Assembly (NCBI RefSeq): GCF_002310375.3
Contig: NZ_CP023315.3
Span: 62,001-126,000 of the forward strand
Direction of reading: 5' to 3'
Length of the DNA stretch: 64,000 nucleotides
DNA from: Caulobacter vibrioides
GTDB lineage: Bacteria > Pseudomonadota > Alphaproteobacteria > Caulobacterales > Caulobacteraceae
The stretch's first letter is position 1, and every line of letters starts with the position of its first letter. Position numbers and translations under genes: made by a program. Shown piece by piece: positions 40,218-48,947 of the stretch. Under the pieces are notes generated by a model. It searched no databases. It was not told the origin of the DNA and saw nothing but the letters and a program-made list of their open reading frames with translations.

Positions 40218-42626
40218 CTAGGCCGAGCGCCTGGTTCTGCGTTTCGGGCTGATCTCGACCGGCGGGTTCGCCATGGTCCATGCCGTCAAGGAGTCGACGG
40301 GCGCCGGCCGCCCGATCGCATAGCCTTGCAGTTCAGCGCAGTCCTCTCCTCTCAGGAACAGAATCTGTTCCTCGGTCTCGACACCCTCGGCGACAACCGG
40401 GATCTCAAGGCTGCGGCCCAGGCCCAGCACCGCGCGAACAATGGCGGTGGCGCGGTCATGGCGATGGATGTTCTCGACGAAACTCTTGTCGATCTTGATC
40501 TTGTCGAACGGGAACGACTGCAGCGTCGACAGCGACGAGAAGCCGGTGCCGAAGTCGTCCATCGCAATCCGCACACCGAGCGCCTTCAACCGACGAAGAT
40601 TGTCCAGCGCGCGCTGATAGTCCTTGAAGAGCGCGGTCTCGGTGATCTCCAGCTCCAGGCGCGAGGGCGACAGGCCCGTCGTGATCAGCACCTCGTGCAC
40701 CAGGCTGGGCAGGGCGGGATTGTGCAGTTGGATCGGCGAGAGATTGACCGCAATGCGCAGCGGCTTCTCCCAGTCGGCCGCATCGGCGCAGGCGCGACGC
40801 AGGACCCAGTCGCCCAGCGCCTCGATCAGACCGTTCTCCTCCGCCACGGGGATGAAGTCGAGTGGGGGGATCATGCCGCGCGTCGGATGGCGCCATCGAA
40901 CGAGCGCCTCGAAGCCGCACACCTCGCCATCGGCGGCCCGGGCCAGGGGCTGATAGTGGACGACCAGTTCGTTGTCGGCGATGCCCTGGCGAAGATCGCG
41001 CGCCAGATTGCGGCGCTCACGGATCGTGTCGTCCATCTCGCGCTTGAAGAAGCGATAGGCGCCGCGACCGCTTTCCTTGGCGCGGTAGAGGGCCATGTCC
41101 GCGTTGGCCATCAGGGCCTCGGTGGTCCTGCCATCGTCGGGATAGAGGCTCACGCCGAGGCTCGACCCTGACGCCAGTTCCTGGCCGTCGACCGCGACGG
41201 GCGCTGCGAGCAGTTCAAGCAATCGACCCGCGAGCTCGGCGGCGGCGGTCGGCTGATCGCCGCCGGCGATCTGCACGACAATGAACTCGTCGCCGCCGAG
41301 ACGGGCGGCGAAGGACGGCGCATGCACGGCCGCTTGCAGTCGACGAGCCGTTTCGACCAGCAAGGCGTCACCCGCCAGATGGCCGTGCTGGTCGTTAGCC
41401 TCCTTGAAGTGGTCCAAGTCGACGCAAATGACCGCCAAGCTTTCACCGGAGGCCTCGACCCGATCAATCGCCACGGCCAGGCGCATCTGCAGCGAGTTTC
41501 GGTTGGGCAGACCGGTGAGGCCGTCATGCTCGGCCAGGTAACGGATCTTCTCTTCGGCGGCCCGACGTTCGCGCAGGTCGCGCACGGCCAGCACCGTGAG
41601 ACCCGAGGTCTCGGCTCGGGCGCCGTCGTCCATAAGGCGCGAGAAGACTTCGACCGGGATTTCGCGTCCGCCGATCACGGGCCGCAGGTGGCCCTCGCGC
41701 CGCACGTCATCGCGATTGGGGCCCGCTTCGTCGAACGTCAGCATCTCGCCAAAGAGGGGCCGTCCGACCAGCTCCGCCAGCGGCGCGCCGGCCAGCTCGC
41801 AGAAGGCGGCGTTGGCGTCGTTGATGCGGCCCGATTGGACGACCACGAGGCCTTCATAGGCGGCGTTGGCGAGACGACGGATGCGTTCGAGCGCCGAACG
41901 CGAGGTCTGGGATTCGATCGCGACGGCGCCAAGGCCGCCCAGGATGATCATGCTGGTGATCGAGCCCACGGCCAGGGTCAACATGCCGCCGGACAGCAGC
42001 TGGTCAGGGACCACTACGGCGGCGTCCGGCAGGATCGTGATCGCCGACATGCCGGTGAAGTGCAGGAGCACGATGCCCAGGCACAGTAGGCCCCCACCAA
42101 TCGCCTGGCGACGAATCGTCCGCGCCGTTCCCGCCACGACCAGGGCGGCGGTGGCCCCGCAGACGCCAAGAATCGCTGAAAGACCAACGGTCGCATGTTC
42201 CCAGACCAGCTGGCCCTGGGTCACGAAAGCCGACATGCCCATATAGTGCATGGCGGCTACGCCAAGACCGATCAGCACTCCGCCGGCGAAATCGTTCGTG
42301 GTGCTGCGTTGCGCTGAGGCCACCGCGAAGCCGCTGGCCATCAAGAGCGCCGCGATCATCAGCGACATCAGAGTGCCGGTCGGGCTGTAGCCCGTCTTGA
42401 GCCCCGGCGTGAAAGCGACCATCGCGATGAAGTGGGTGGCCCAGACGCTGGAGCCCGCGACGAGACCGGTTAACAGCAGCCATGCGGCCCGAACGACGCC
42501 GCGCGCGCCGCGCATCCGCGAGTAGAGACGAAACGTCGTGAAGCAACCCGCCAGGCAAACGACGCCGGCGACGATCACAAGTCGCAGGTCATGCTGCGTC
42601 GTCAGGCAGGTCAGAAACTTGAACAC
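40218..42626 (-). CDS. MHYT-sensor GGDEF/EAL bifunctional c-di-GMP protein
   Basis: An 802-residue inner-membrane signalling protein. The N-terminal seven-helix MHYT domain shows its repeated motif (ATHFIAM, LHYTG-like LHFTGM and MHYMGM), thought to bind a metal and sense a gas such as O2 or NO. A PAS-like segment follows (residues about 270-390), then GGDEF (RLGGDEFIVV, active-site intact) and EAL (FEALVRWRH, with the DDFGTG and metal residues downstream). Both catalytic motifs are intact, so net synthesis or hydrolysis cannot be read from sequence. The start is a GTG at 42626. Confidence 0.93.
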   Translation of the reverse strand: MFKFLTCLTTQHDLRLVIVAGVVCLAGCFTTFRLYSRMRGARGVVRAAWLLLTGLVAGSSVWATHFIAMVAFTPGLKTGYSPTGTLMSLMIAALLMASGFAVASAQRSTTNDFAGGVLIGLGVAAMHYMGMSAFVTQGQLVWEHATVGLSAILGVCGATAALVVAGTARTIRRQAIGGGLLCLGIVLLHFTGMSAITILPDAAVVVPDQLLSGGMLTLAVGSITSMIILGGLGAVAIESQTSRSALERIRRLANAAYEGLVVVQSGRINDANAAFCELAGAPLAELVGRPLFGEMLTFDEAGPNRDDVRREGHLRPVIGGREIPVEVFSRLMDDGARAETSGLTVLAVRDLRERRAAEEKIRYLAEHDGLTGLPNRNSLQMRLAVAIDRVEASGESLAVICVDLDHFKEANDQHGHLAGDALLVETARRLQAAVHAPSFAARLGGDEFIVVQIAGGDQPTAAAELAGRLLELLAAPVAVDGQELASGSSLGVSLYPDDGRTTEALMANADMALYRAKESGRGAYRFFKREMDDTIRERRNLARDLRQGIADNELVVHYQPLARAADGEVCGFEALVRWRHPTRGMIPPLDFIPVAEENGLIEALGDWVLRRACADAADWEKPLRIAVNLSPIQLHNPALPSLVHEVLITTGLSPSRLELEITETALFKDYQRALDNLRRLKALGVRIAMDDFGTGFSSLSTLQSFPFDKIKIDKSFVENIHRHDRATAIVRAVLGLGRSLEIPVVAEGVETEEQILFLRGEDCAELQGYAIGRPAPVDSLTAWTMANPPVEISPKRRTRRSA

Positions 42627-42708
42627 GCAACGCCCCCAAGGGTCACTTACCTTTAGGGCTACCGGAAGAGTTACGAATAAACCCTTTCTGAGTTTCCCGG
42701 CGAGGCGC

Positions 42709-43692
42709 TCAATATCCGAGTTCGGAGCGTTTGCGGTGCCATCGCCAGGCGCTGTCGAGAATGGTGTCGAGGTCTCGCGAGGGCTTCCACCCCAACTGTG
42801 TCCTCGCCTTGGCGTGGTCGCCGACCAGGACGGGAGCGTCTCCCGGCCGGCGCGGCGCGACCTCGAACGGCAGGGTGCGACCGATCGCCCTTCCCACGCC
42901 GTCGACCAGCTCCCGAACTGTCGTCCCGGTTCCGGTCCCGAGATTGTAGCTCTCCGACGATCCCCCCGCGAGAAGGCGCTTGAGGGCCGCGACGTGAGCG
43001 TCCGCCAAGTCGAGGACGTGGACATAGTCCCGCACGGCGGTGCCATCACGCGTGTCGTAGTCGTCGCCAAAGATCGTGAAATGCCGCCTCTGGCCCAGCG
43101 CCACCTGGATCGCCAGGGGAATGGCGTGGGTTTCAGGCTCGTGCCATTCGCCGATGCGGCCCTGTGGATCGGCGCCGGCGGCGTTGAAATATCGCATCAC
43201 CGCGCTTCTGAAGCCGACATATCGATCGTAGTCGGCCAGGGCCTGCTCGACCATCAGCTTGCTGCGGCCATAGGGATTGAGCGGCGCCTGAGGGTGCGCC
43301 TCGTTCATCGGCAGATGGACTGGATCGCCAAAAGTCGCGCAGGTCGAGGAGAACACCAGAGCGTTCACGCCAGCGCGCCGGGCCGCCTCGATCAGCGTGA
43401 TCGCGCCTCCGACATTGTTGTCGAAGAAAGCCCCAGGGTTCTTGACGGACTCGCCGACCTCGATGCGGGCGGCGAAGTGCAGGACGGCCACCGGCGCATG
43501 GGCGGCGAACACTGCGTCCAGGCGCGCGGCGTCACGGATATCGCCCACCTCCAGAGGACCCCACTGGACATGCTCGCGATGGCCGTTCGACAGGTCGTCA
43601 AACACGACGGGGCGAAAGCCGGCCTCGGCCAAGGCCAGACAGCAGTGCGAGCCGACATAGCCAGCGCCGCCAGTCACCAGAACGGTCTGCAT
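42709..43692 (-). CDS. galE: UDP-glucose 4-epimerase
   Basis: A 327-residue extended SDR enzyme interconverting UDP-glucose and UDP-galactose. The N-terminal NAD motif is VTGGAGYVGSHCCLALAEAG, the catalytic pair is in SSTCATFG and YGRSK (Y-x3-K), and the sequence NLGTGTGTTVRELVDGV matches the GalE C-terminal region. It feeds sugar nucleotides to surface polysaccharides. It is located beside the c-di-GMP gene and 3 kb from hfsJ. Confidence 0.95.
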   Translation of the reverse strand: MQTVLVTGGAGYVGSHCCLALAEAGFRPVVFDDLSNGHREHVQWGPLEVGDIRDAARLDAVFAAHAPVAVLHFAARIEVGESVKNPGAFFDNNVGGAITLIEAARRAGVNALVFSSTCATFGDPVHLPMNEAHPQAPLNPYGRSKLMVEQALADYDRYVGFRSAVMRYFNAAGADPQGRIGEWHEPETHAIPLAIQVALGQRRHFTIFGDDYDTRDGTAVRDYVHVLDLADAHVAALKRLLAGGSSESYNLGTGTGTTVRELVDGVGRAIGRTLPFEVAPRRPGDAPVLVGDHAKARTQLGWKPSRDLDTILDSAWRWHRKRSELGY

Positions 43693-43795
43693 CCAGGTCC
43701 CTCAAAGCCACGCGTCATCGCTAGCGGCTTTGACGCGCCGGCGGAAGGACGCACCGTGTTTCCGCCCCGATGACCTTGCGACAGCGGCGCCGCCT

Positions 43796-44689
43796 TCAGG
43801 GCGACTTTTTCGCCGCGAGCTTGGCGAGTTGGTGCTCGCGCCATGAGATGAACAGCGTGGAGCCGACCACGATCACTGCGCCGACCACCGTCGCGGTCCG
43901 CGGGATCTCATTGAACAGCAGAAGGCCAACAATCACCGCGAACACCAGTCGCGTGTAGTCGATCGGCGCCATGACGGCCGCTTCCCCCGCCTCCATACCC
44001 TTGATGTAGGCCCCTTGGGTCAATGTGCCGATGACACCCATGGCGGCCAGCAGTCCAAGGTCGGGCCAGGTCGGCCAGCGCCACACAAAAAGGGCGGGCG
44101 GTATCGAGAAAACCAGGCCCAGCACCGCCGCATAGACCAACAGCACGAACGGGCTGTGGTCGCGGGTCATGACCTTCATGCCCGTGATCGTCAGGGCGAA
44201 CAGGAACGCCGCGCCCAAGGCACAGAGTTGCGGCCAGCCAAGCCAGGCTTCGACTCCTCCGGCCCCGGGCCGCAACATGATCAGCACGCCAACAAAGCCC
44301 ACCAGCGCCGCGCCGATCCGGCGTGGCCCGATCGGCTCGCGCAGCACAAGACCCGCCAGCGGCACCAGCCACAGCGTCCGCGTGAACGACAAGGCGTTGG
44401 CGTCCGCCAGCGGAAGCTTCTGATAGGCGTAAAAGCTCATGATCAGCGCCAGCACGCCGGCGCTGGATCGAAAGATCACGATGCCAGGGCGCGTCGTGCG
44501 GAAGGCGCCGCGCCAGTCTCTGGCGATCAGCGGCAGCAGGACGAGGACGCCCGCCAGCTGCCGGTAGAAGGTTTGCAGGGCCGCCGGATAGTCCGAGCCC
44601 AGGAACTTGATCAGGGTCGTCATCACCGTGAAGCCGACCGCAGAGGCCAGCATCCACAGCGCGCCGCGCAGATTGGGACTGAGCGTCAC
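43796..44689 (-). CDS. EamA/RhaT-type DMT superfamily transporter
   Basis: A 297-residue protein with ten hydrophobic helices in two five-helix EamA repeats (first repeat starts MLASAVGFTVMTTLIKFLG; second near residue 150). Members export amino acids, nucleotide precursors and other metabolites. Its start overlaps the SDR stop by four bases, so the two are cotranscribed and may act on one compound. Substrate unknown. Confidence 0.9.
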   Translation of the reverse strand: MTLSPNLRGALWMLASAVGFTVMTTLIKFLGSDYPAALQTFYRQLAGVLVLLPLIARDWRGAFRTTRPGIVIFRSSAGVLALIMSFYAYQKLPLADANALSFTRTLWLVPLAGLVLREPIGPRRIGAALVGFVGVLIMLRPGAGGVEAWLGWPQLCALGAAFLFALTITGMKVMTRDHSPFVLLVYAAVLGLVFSIPPALFVWRWPTWPDLGLLAAMGVIGTLTQGAYIKGMEAGEAAVMAPIDYTRLVFAVIVGLLLFNEIPRTATVVGAVIVVGSTLFISWREHQLAKLAAKKSP

Positions 44690-45576
44690 CCGGTCGCGCC
44701 AGCCGTCAGCAACTGGGCCCGCATCTGCTCGGCCTGCTCAGGCGTGATGCCCATGGCCGCCAGGATTGGTGACGGCGTATTGACGTCCCAGGCGCTGCGC
44801 GGACCGACGGTGATGCCGCCGTCGACCACGATGTGCGTGCCGGTCACGAACCGCGAGTCGTCGCTGGCGAGATAGAGCGCCGCAGCGGCGATGTCCTCGG
44901 GCAGGCCCGACTTGGGGATCGGCTGGATCTTTGGGCCGATCGACTCGATCTGGGCGGCCATCTGGTCGGCGACCTCGCGCGGCAGGCCCATCGAGGCGCC
45001 GAAGATCGAGGTGGCGATCAGACCCGGGCAGATGGCGTTGACCCGGATCTTCTGCGGCGACAGTTCGGCTGCGGCGCAACGGCTCATGTGGATCACGGCC
45101 GCCTTGGCCGAGGAATAGGCCAGCGGACCAAAGCCCGCCTGCAGCCCGGCGATCGAGGCGGTGTTGATGATCGAGCCGCCGCCGCGTTTTTGCATCAGCG
45201 GCAGAGCGTGCGTCATGCCCATGGCTGGCCCGCGCACCAGGAGGGCGAAGGTCTTGTCCCAGGCCTCGGCGCTCAGTTCGGACACGCCCGCCGGCGTGCC
45301 GCCGTGACCGGCGTTGTTGAAGAGGATGTCCAGGCCCCCGAAGCTGCTCTCGGCCAGGGCCATGGTCTTGGCCAGATCGTCATCGAAGGTGACGTCACAG
45401 CGCGAGAAGCGGACCGTGTCGGGGAAGCGCTGCTCCAGCATGCGCCCCTTCTCGTCCTGCAGGTCGGCGGCGACCACGCAGGCGCCCTCGGCGACGAACA
45501 GCTCGACCGTTCCAAGCCCGATGCCCGAGCAGCCACCGGTGATGACGGCCACCTTGCCGTCCAGACGTCCGACCAT
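44686..45576 (-). CDS. SDR family oxidoreductase
   Basis: A 296-residue classical short-chain dehydrogenase. The cofactor motif is VITGGCSGIGLGTVEL (T-G-x3-G-x-G), the NNAG motif is FNNAGHGG, and the catalytic Ser, Tyr and Lys lie in NTASIAGLQ and YSSAKAAVIHMS. Asp near AADLQDE suggests NAD(H) preference. It has a longer C-terminal tail than the minimal SDR. A palindromic candidate operator lies 38 bases before its start. Substrate unknown. Confidence 0.93.
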   Translation of the reverse strand: MVGRLDGKVAVITGGCSGIGLGTVELFVAEGACVVAADLQDEKGRMLEQRFPDTVRFSRCDVTFDDDLAKTMALAESSFGGLDILFNNAGHGGTPAGVSELSAEAWDKTFALLVRGPAMGMTHALPLMQKRGGGSIINTASIAGLQAGFGPLAYSSAKAAVIHMSRCAAAELSPQKIRVNAICPGLIATSIFGASMGLPREVADQMAAQIESIGPKIQPIPKSGLPEDIAAAALYLASDDSRFVTGTHIVVDGGITVGPRSAWDVNTPSPILAAMGITPEQAEQMRAQLLTAGATG

Positions 45577-45613
45577 CGTACTTCCCTCCGCGTCCCGACC
45601 TCACGCGGGTCAG

Positions 45614-45626
45614 TGATCAATGATCA
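45614..45626. promoter_or_regulatory. Candidate operator before the SDR-EamA operon
   Basis: TGATCAATGATCA is a 13-base palindrome made of two TGATCA units around one central base, 38-50 bases upstream of the SDR start. This is the position and form of a repressor site near a promoter. No regulator gene is adjacent. Confidence 0.5.
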
Positions 45627-45674
45627 TATTCGCGGAGCAAGCCGGGATTGGCTAGGGGCTTCGCGGCTCTGGGC

Positions 45675-45884
45675 TCAGCTTTTGAGCGCTTCCGGGGCGG
45701 GGCGTCGGACGAGGGGTTGCAGGCGTCGCCCCAGGTGGTTGGCGGCCAGCCAGAGCAGGCAAGGCGTCAGCAGCACAGCCCAGGCCAGGCCCAAGCCCAC
45801 GAGGCCCAAGGCGGCCACGCCGCGATGGGCCAGGCTGGAGCGCTCCTTGGCCTCCAGCGTCATGACACGGATATCCAGGCCCAT
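45675..45884 (-). CDS. Small membrane-associated hypothetical protein
   Basis: A 69-residue protein with a charged N-terminus (MGLDIRVMTLEAKERSS), a membrane helix over residues about 23-50 (GVAALGLVGLGLAWAVLLTP) and a basic C-terminal tail (RRLQPLVRRPAPE). GGGGGC lies a short distance before the start. No family is recognised. An overlapping 80-codon frame has an unnatural composition and was not chosen. Confidence 0.6.
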   Translation of the reverse strand: MGLDIRVMTLEAKERSSLAHRGVAALGLVGLGLAWAVLLTPCLLWLAANHLGRRLQPLVRRPAPEALKS

Positions 45885-45956
45885 CAGACTTCAAGCCCCC
45901 TGAAGTTCAACAGCATGACGTTCCCGCCGCGAACGGCGCCCACTGGAGCGGTCATG

Positions 45957-46907
45957 TTAGCGCGCCGCCTCGTTGCGAGCGCGGATCTGCTCCCAGCGCG
46001 CGTTTTCCGCGGCGCGGGACTCGCTCGTCTCGACACGCCGGGACAGCGCCCGGGCCACGTCGCCGACGGCCGGGCCGATCAGCGACCAGGGCTCTATGCA
46101 GTAGCGAGAGAAGAGGCGTTGGGGATCCGACATCAGGCGGAACAGCCATTCCATGCCCAGCGGGCCCATCCAGCGCGGCGCGGCCTTCTGGACGCCGGCC
46201 TCGTAGTCGAAAGCGCCGCCCACGGTGAAACTCGCCGCCGGGCCGTAGGCCTTGTGGTTTTCCAGCGTCCAGATCTCCTGGCGCGGCATGCCCATGCCCA
46301 CCAGCACGATGTCCGGGGCGTAGTCGCGGATCTTCGCCACGACCGCCTCGTTCTCGGCCGAGCCCGGGGTCACGTCGAAATAGCCGTGATGGGTCTCGAT
46401 GCGCGCGTTCGGCCAGTCCTGGCGGATGCGCTCGACGGCCTTTTCGCCCACGCCCGGCGCGCCGCCGACGAAGAAGACCTTCCAGGCCTTCTCGCTGGCC
46501 AGGGCCCAGAAGGCGTCGCGCCAGTCCAGATAGGTGCAGCGATGGAAGCGGCGGCTGGCGCGGCCCACCAAGCGCGCCCAGAAGATCAGCGGCACCGAGT
46601 CGACCTCGACCAGGTCGGCGGCCTTGTAGAAGTCGCCGATCCGGTGGTCCTTGCCGATCAGGTATAGGCTGTGGAGGTTGTGGTTGGCGACGATGGCGCT
46701 CTGGCCCGCCTCCAGCTTGCCGGTGACGAAGTGGAAGACCTCCTCGGGGCGCACCAGATCCATGGTCCCGCCCAGCACGCGCACGCGCTCCTCGGGACGC
46801 CGCGACAGCCGGTAAGGGCGGCGCGGGGCGGCCGGCGCGGCCTCGTTGAGGCCGCTCTGCTCCTGGGGAACGAACATCTCCGCAGAGTCTCCTAGTCTTG
46901 GAGACAT
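45957..46907 (-). CDS. hfsJ: WecG/TagA/CpsF-family glycosyltransferase, HfsJ-like
   Basis: A 316-residue GT26-type glycosyltransferase. Family motifs are VLGGTMDLVRPEEV, VANHNLHSLYLIG, LVEVDSVPLIFWARLVG, FFVGGAPGVGEKAVERI and the C-terminal VGMGMPRQEIWT. In C. crescentus the family member HfsJ is needed for holdfast polysaccharide and is inhibited by the small protein HfiA; it sits away from the main hfs cluster in a neighbourhood like this one. A start at 46877 (MFVPQEQSG) is possible. The hfsJ name comes from family and remembered gene order, not from alignment. Confidence 0.82.
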   Translation of the reverse strand: MSPRLGDSAEMFVPQEQSGLNEAAPAAPRRPYRLSRRPEERVRVLGGTMDLVRPEEVFHFVTGKLEAGQSAIVANHNLHSLYLIGKDHRIGDFYKAADLVEVDSVPLIFWARLVGRASRRFHRCTYLDWRDAFWALASEKAWKVFFVGGAPGVGEKAVERIRQDWPNARIETHHGYFDVTPGSAENEAVVAKIRDYAPDIVLVGMGMPRQEIWTLENHKAYGPAASFTVGGAFDYEAGVQKAAPRWMGPLGMEWLFRLMSDPQRLFSRYCIEPWSLIGPAVGDVARALSRRVETSESRAAENARWEQIRARNEAAR

Positions 46908-46927
46908 TCTGCGGAGATATCCTGTTT

Positions 46928-46942
46928 CCTTCGCTAAAAAGG
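46928..46942. promoter_or_regulatory. CTT-rich AGCGAAG motif upstream of hfsJ
   Basis: CCTTCGCTAAAAAGG (reverse CCTTTTTAGCGAAGG) is an imperfect palindrome 21 bases before the hfsJ start. Two close relatives lie upstream of the quinone oxidoreductase gene at 47998-48030. Confidence 0.4.
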
Positions 46943-46980
46943 ATACTTAGCGGGATTTAACCACGTCTTCGACATCCCCT

Positions 46981-47979
46981 TCAGTCGACGGTGATGACCA
47001 CCTTGCCCATCGCCTTGCGGCTGGAAAGGTGCGCGATCGCCTCGCCGGCGCGGGCCAGCGGGAAGCGCTCAGAGACGTACGGACGGATCTTGCCGGCGGC
47101 GTAGAGATCCATCAGTTCCTTCAGGTTCTGGGCGTGGCCCTTGGGGTCGCGCGCCACCGCCGCGCCCCAGAACACGCCGACGATGTCGCACGACTTCAGC
47201 AGCGTCAGGTTCAGCGGAATCTTCGGGATGCCCGACGGGAAGCCGATCACCAGGAAGCGGCCGTTCCAGCCCGCCGCGCGGATGGTGGCCTCCGAATAGT
47301 CGCCGCCGACCGCGTCATAGGCCACGTCCCAGCCGTCCCGGCCGCAGGCGCCCTTGATCAGGTTGGCCAGTTCCTTCTGGCCGTCCTTGTCGAACGGGCC
47401 GCGCGGATAGACGACGCCGCTGTCGGCGCCGTGCTTGATGGCCAGGTCGATCTTCTCCTGGCTGGAGGCCGCAGCGATCACCTTGGCGCCCATGGCCTTG
47501 CCCAGCTCCACGGCCGCCAGGCCCACGCCCCCGGCCGCGCCCAGCACCAGCAGGGTCTCGCCGGCCTTCAGCACGCCGCGCTCTTTCAGCGCGTAGTACG
47601 AGGTGCCGTAGGTCAGGACGAAGGCGGCCGCCTCGTCGAAGGGCATGTTGTCGGGGATATGGGTGCAGCGGCCCTCTTCCAGGGCCAGCTTCTCGGCGTA
47701 GCCGCCCCAGCCGGTCGAGGCCAGCACGCGGTCGCCGACCTTGAAGCGGGTCACGCCCTCGCCGACCGCCGAGATCACGCCCGACACCTCGCCGCCCGGG
47801 GCGAACGGACGGGTCGGCTTGAACTGGTACTTGTCCTCGATGATCAGGACGTCGGGATAGTTGACCCCGCAGGCCTTGACGTCGATCAGCACCTGGCCTG
47901 CGCCGGCGACGGGATCGGGCAGCTCCTCCAGCACCAGGGTCTCGGGACCGCCGACTTCCTTGCTGAGCACTGCCTTCAT
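46981..47979 (-). CDS. NADPH:quinone oxidoreductase family protein (zinc-free MDR)
   Basis: A 332-residue medium-chain dehydrogenase/reductase. It has the GroES-like fold start (ALSKEVGGPETLVLEELPDP-type), the substrate-binding CGVNYPDVLIIEDKYQF and the Rossmann motif VLGAAGGVGLAAVELGKAMG; no zinc-binding cysteines are in the usual places, as expected for quinone oxidoreductases. The ATG at 47979 was chosen at the conserved MKAVL start; the longer frame begins in the intergenic region. It is divergent from the isoaspartyl peptidase gene across about 90 bp. Confidence 0.9.
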   Translation of the reverse strand: MKAVLSKEVGGPETLVLEELPDPVAGAGQVLIDVKACGVNYPDVLIIEDKYQFKPTRPFAPGGEVSGVISAVGEGVTRFKVGDRVLASTGWGGYAEKLALEEGRCTHIPDNMPFDEAAAFVLTYGTSYYALKERGVLKAGETLLVLGAAGGVGLAAVELGKAMGAKVIAAASSQEKIDLAIKHGADSGVVYPRGPFDKDGQKELANLIKGACGRDGWDVAYDAVGGDYSEATIRAAGWNGRFLVIGFPSGIPKIPLNLTLLKSCDIVGVFWGAAVARDPKGHAQNLKELMDLYAAGKIRPYVSERFPLARAGEAIAHLSSRKAMGKVVITVD

Positions 47980-47997
47980 GATCGCCTCTCCCCAAAT

Positions 47998-48030
47998 CTT
48001 TTCGCTAAAAGGACGTTCTTCGCTAAGAGC
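47998..48030. promoter_or_regulatory. Two CTTTTAGCGAAAAG-like motifs in the divergent promoter
   Basis: CTTTTCGCTAAAAGG (47998-48012) and TTCTTCGCTAAGAGC (48016-48030) are imperfect palindromes whose TCGCTA cores are 18 bases apart, between the divergent quinone oxidoreductase and isoaspartyl peptidase genes. The pair resembles tandem operators for one regulator. Confidence 0.45.
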
Positions 48031-48068
48031 CCGGACGCTAGCGCGGGACGCCGAGCCAAGGAAGCAGA

Positions 48069-48947
48069 ATGTCAAACAAACGTTTTAGTCTCGCCCTGCA
48101 CGGCGGCGCCGGGGCCAAGCGCGGCCGCGACTACGGCGTCGAGATCGCCCACATGCGCGGCCTCGTCGAAGCCGCCCGCGATCGCCTGGCCGCCGGCGCC
48201 AACGCCCTGGACGTGGCGGTCGAGACCGTGGTCGGCCTCGAGGCCAGCGGCCTCTACATCGCCGGCAAGGGCGCCTCGCCCAACGCCGACGGCGAGTACG
48301 AGCTCGACGCCAGCCTGATGGACGGCCCGACCCTGCGCGCCGGCTCGGTCGCCGCCCTGCAGGGCTTCAAGAGCCCGATCCTGGTCGCCCGGGCGGTGAT
48401 GGAGCACACCCCCCACGTCATGCTGGCCGGCCAGGGCGCCATCGCCTTCGCCCGCGACCAGGGCCTGGAGACGGTCGAGGACCCCGACGCCTGGTTCACC
48501 CGCGCCGGCGCCTTCGAGGACAACCATCCGCCAGATGCCTTGCCCACCGGCACCGTCGGCTGCGTGGTCCGCGACGGCGAAGGGCGCCTGGCCGCCGCCA
48601 CCTCCACCGCCGGGGTGTTCGGCAAGCGGCCCGGCCGGGTGGGCGACAGCCCCATCATCGGCGCCGGGGCCTGGGCCGACGGCCACGCTGCGGTCTCCTG
48701 CACCGGCCAGGGCGAATACTTCATCCGCGCCGCCGTCGCCGCCCAGATCGCCCACCGCGTCCGCTTCGGCGGCCAGGCGCTGGACGCCGCCGCCCAGGCG
48801 GCTATCGACAGCGTCGCGGCGCTGGGCGGTCACGGCGGACTGATCGCGGTGGATCGCGACGGAAACATCGCCATGCCCTTCGTCTCCAGCGGCCTGAAAC
48901 GCGCCGCCCTGATGCCGGACGGAACCATCGTCAGCGCGGCGTTCTAG
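48069..48947 (+). CDS. Isoaspartyl peptidase / type 2 L-asparaginase
   Basis: A 292-residue Ntn-hydrolase precursor. The N-terminal [12 protein letters not shown] and [21 protein letters not shown] segments are characteristic, and autoproteolysis is expected before the Thr in [12 protein letters not shown], which becomes the catalytic nucleophile; [13 protein letters not shown] follows in the beta subunit. It removes isoaspartyl-linked residues from peptides and hydrolyses asparagine. No signal peptide is present, so it acts in the cytoplasm. Confidence 0.93.
   Translation: MSNKRFSLALHGGAGAKRGRDYGVEIAHMRGLVEAARDRLAAGANALDVAVETVVGLEASGLYIAGKGASPNADGEYELDASLMDGPTLRAGSVAALQGFKSPILVARAVMEHTPHVMLAGQGAIAFARDQGLETVEDPDAWFTRAGAFEDNHPPDALPTGTVGCVVRDGEGRLAAATSTAGVFGKRPGRVGDSPIIGAGAWADGHAAVSCTGQGEYFIRAAVAAQIAHRVRFGGQALDAAAQAAIDSVAALGGHGGLIAVDRDGNIAMPFVSSGLKRAALMPDGTIVSAAF

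Noticed and set aside
45652..45894. An 80-residue minus-strand ORF overlapping the small membrane gene
   Set aside because: Its translation is Pro/Gly/Arg-rich in the wrong frame, with no hydrophobic segment or plausible domain.
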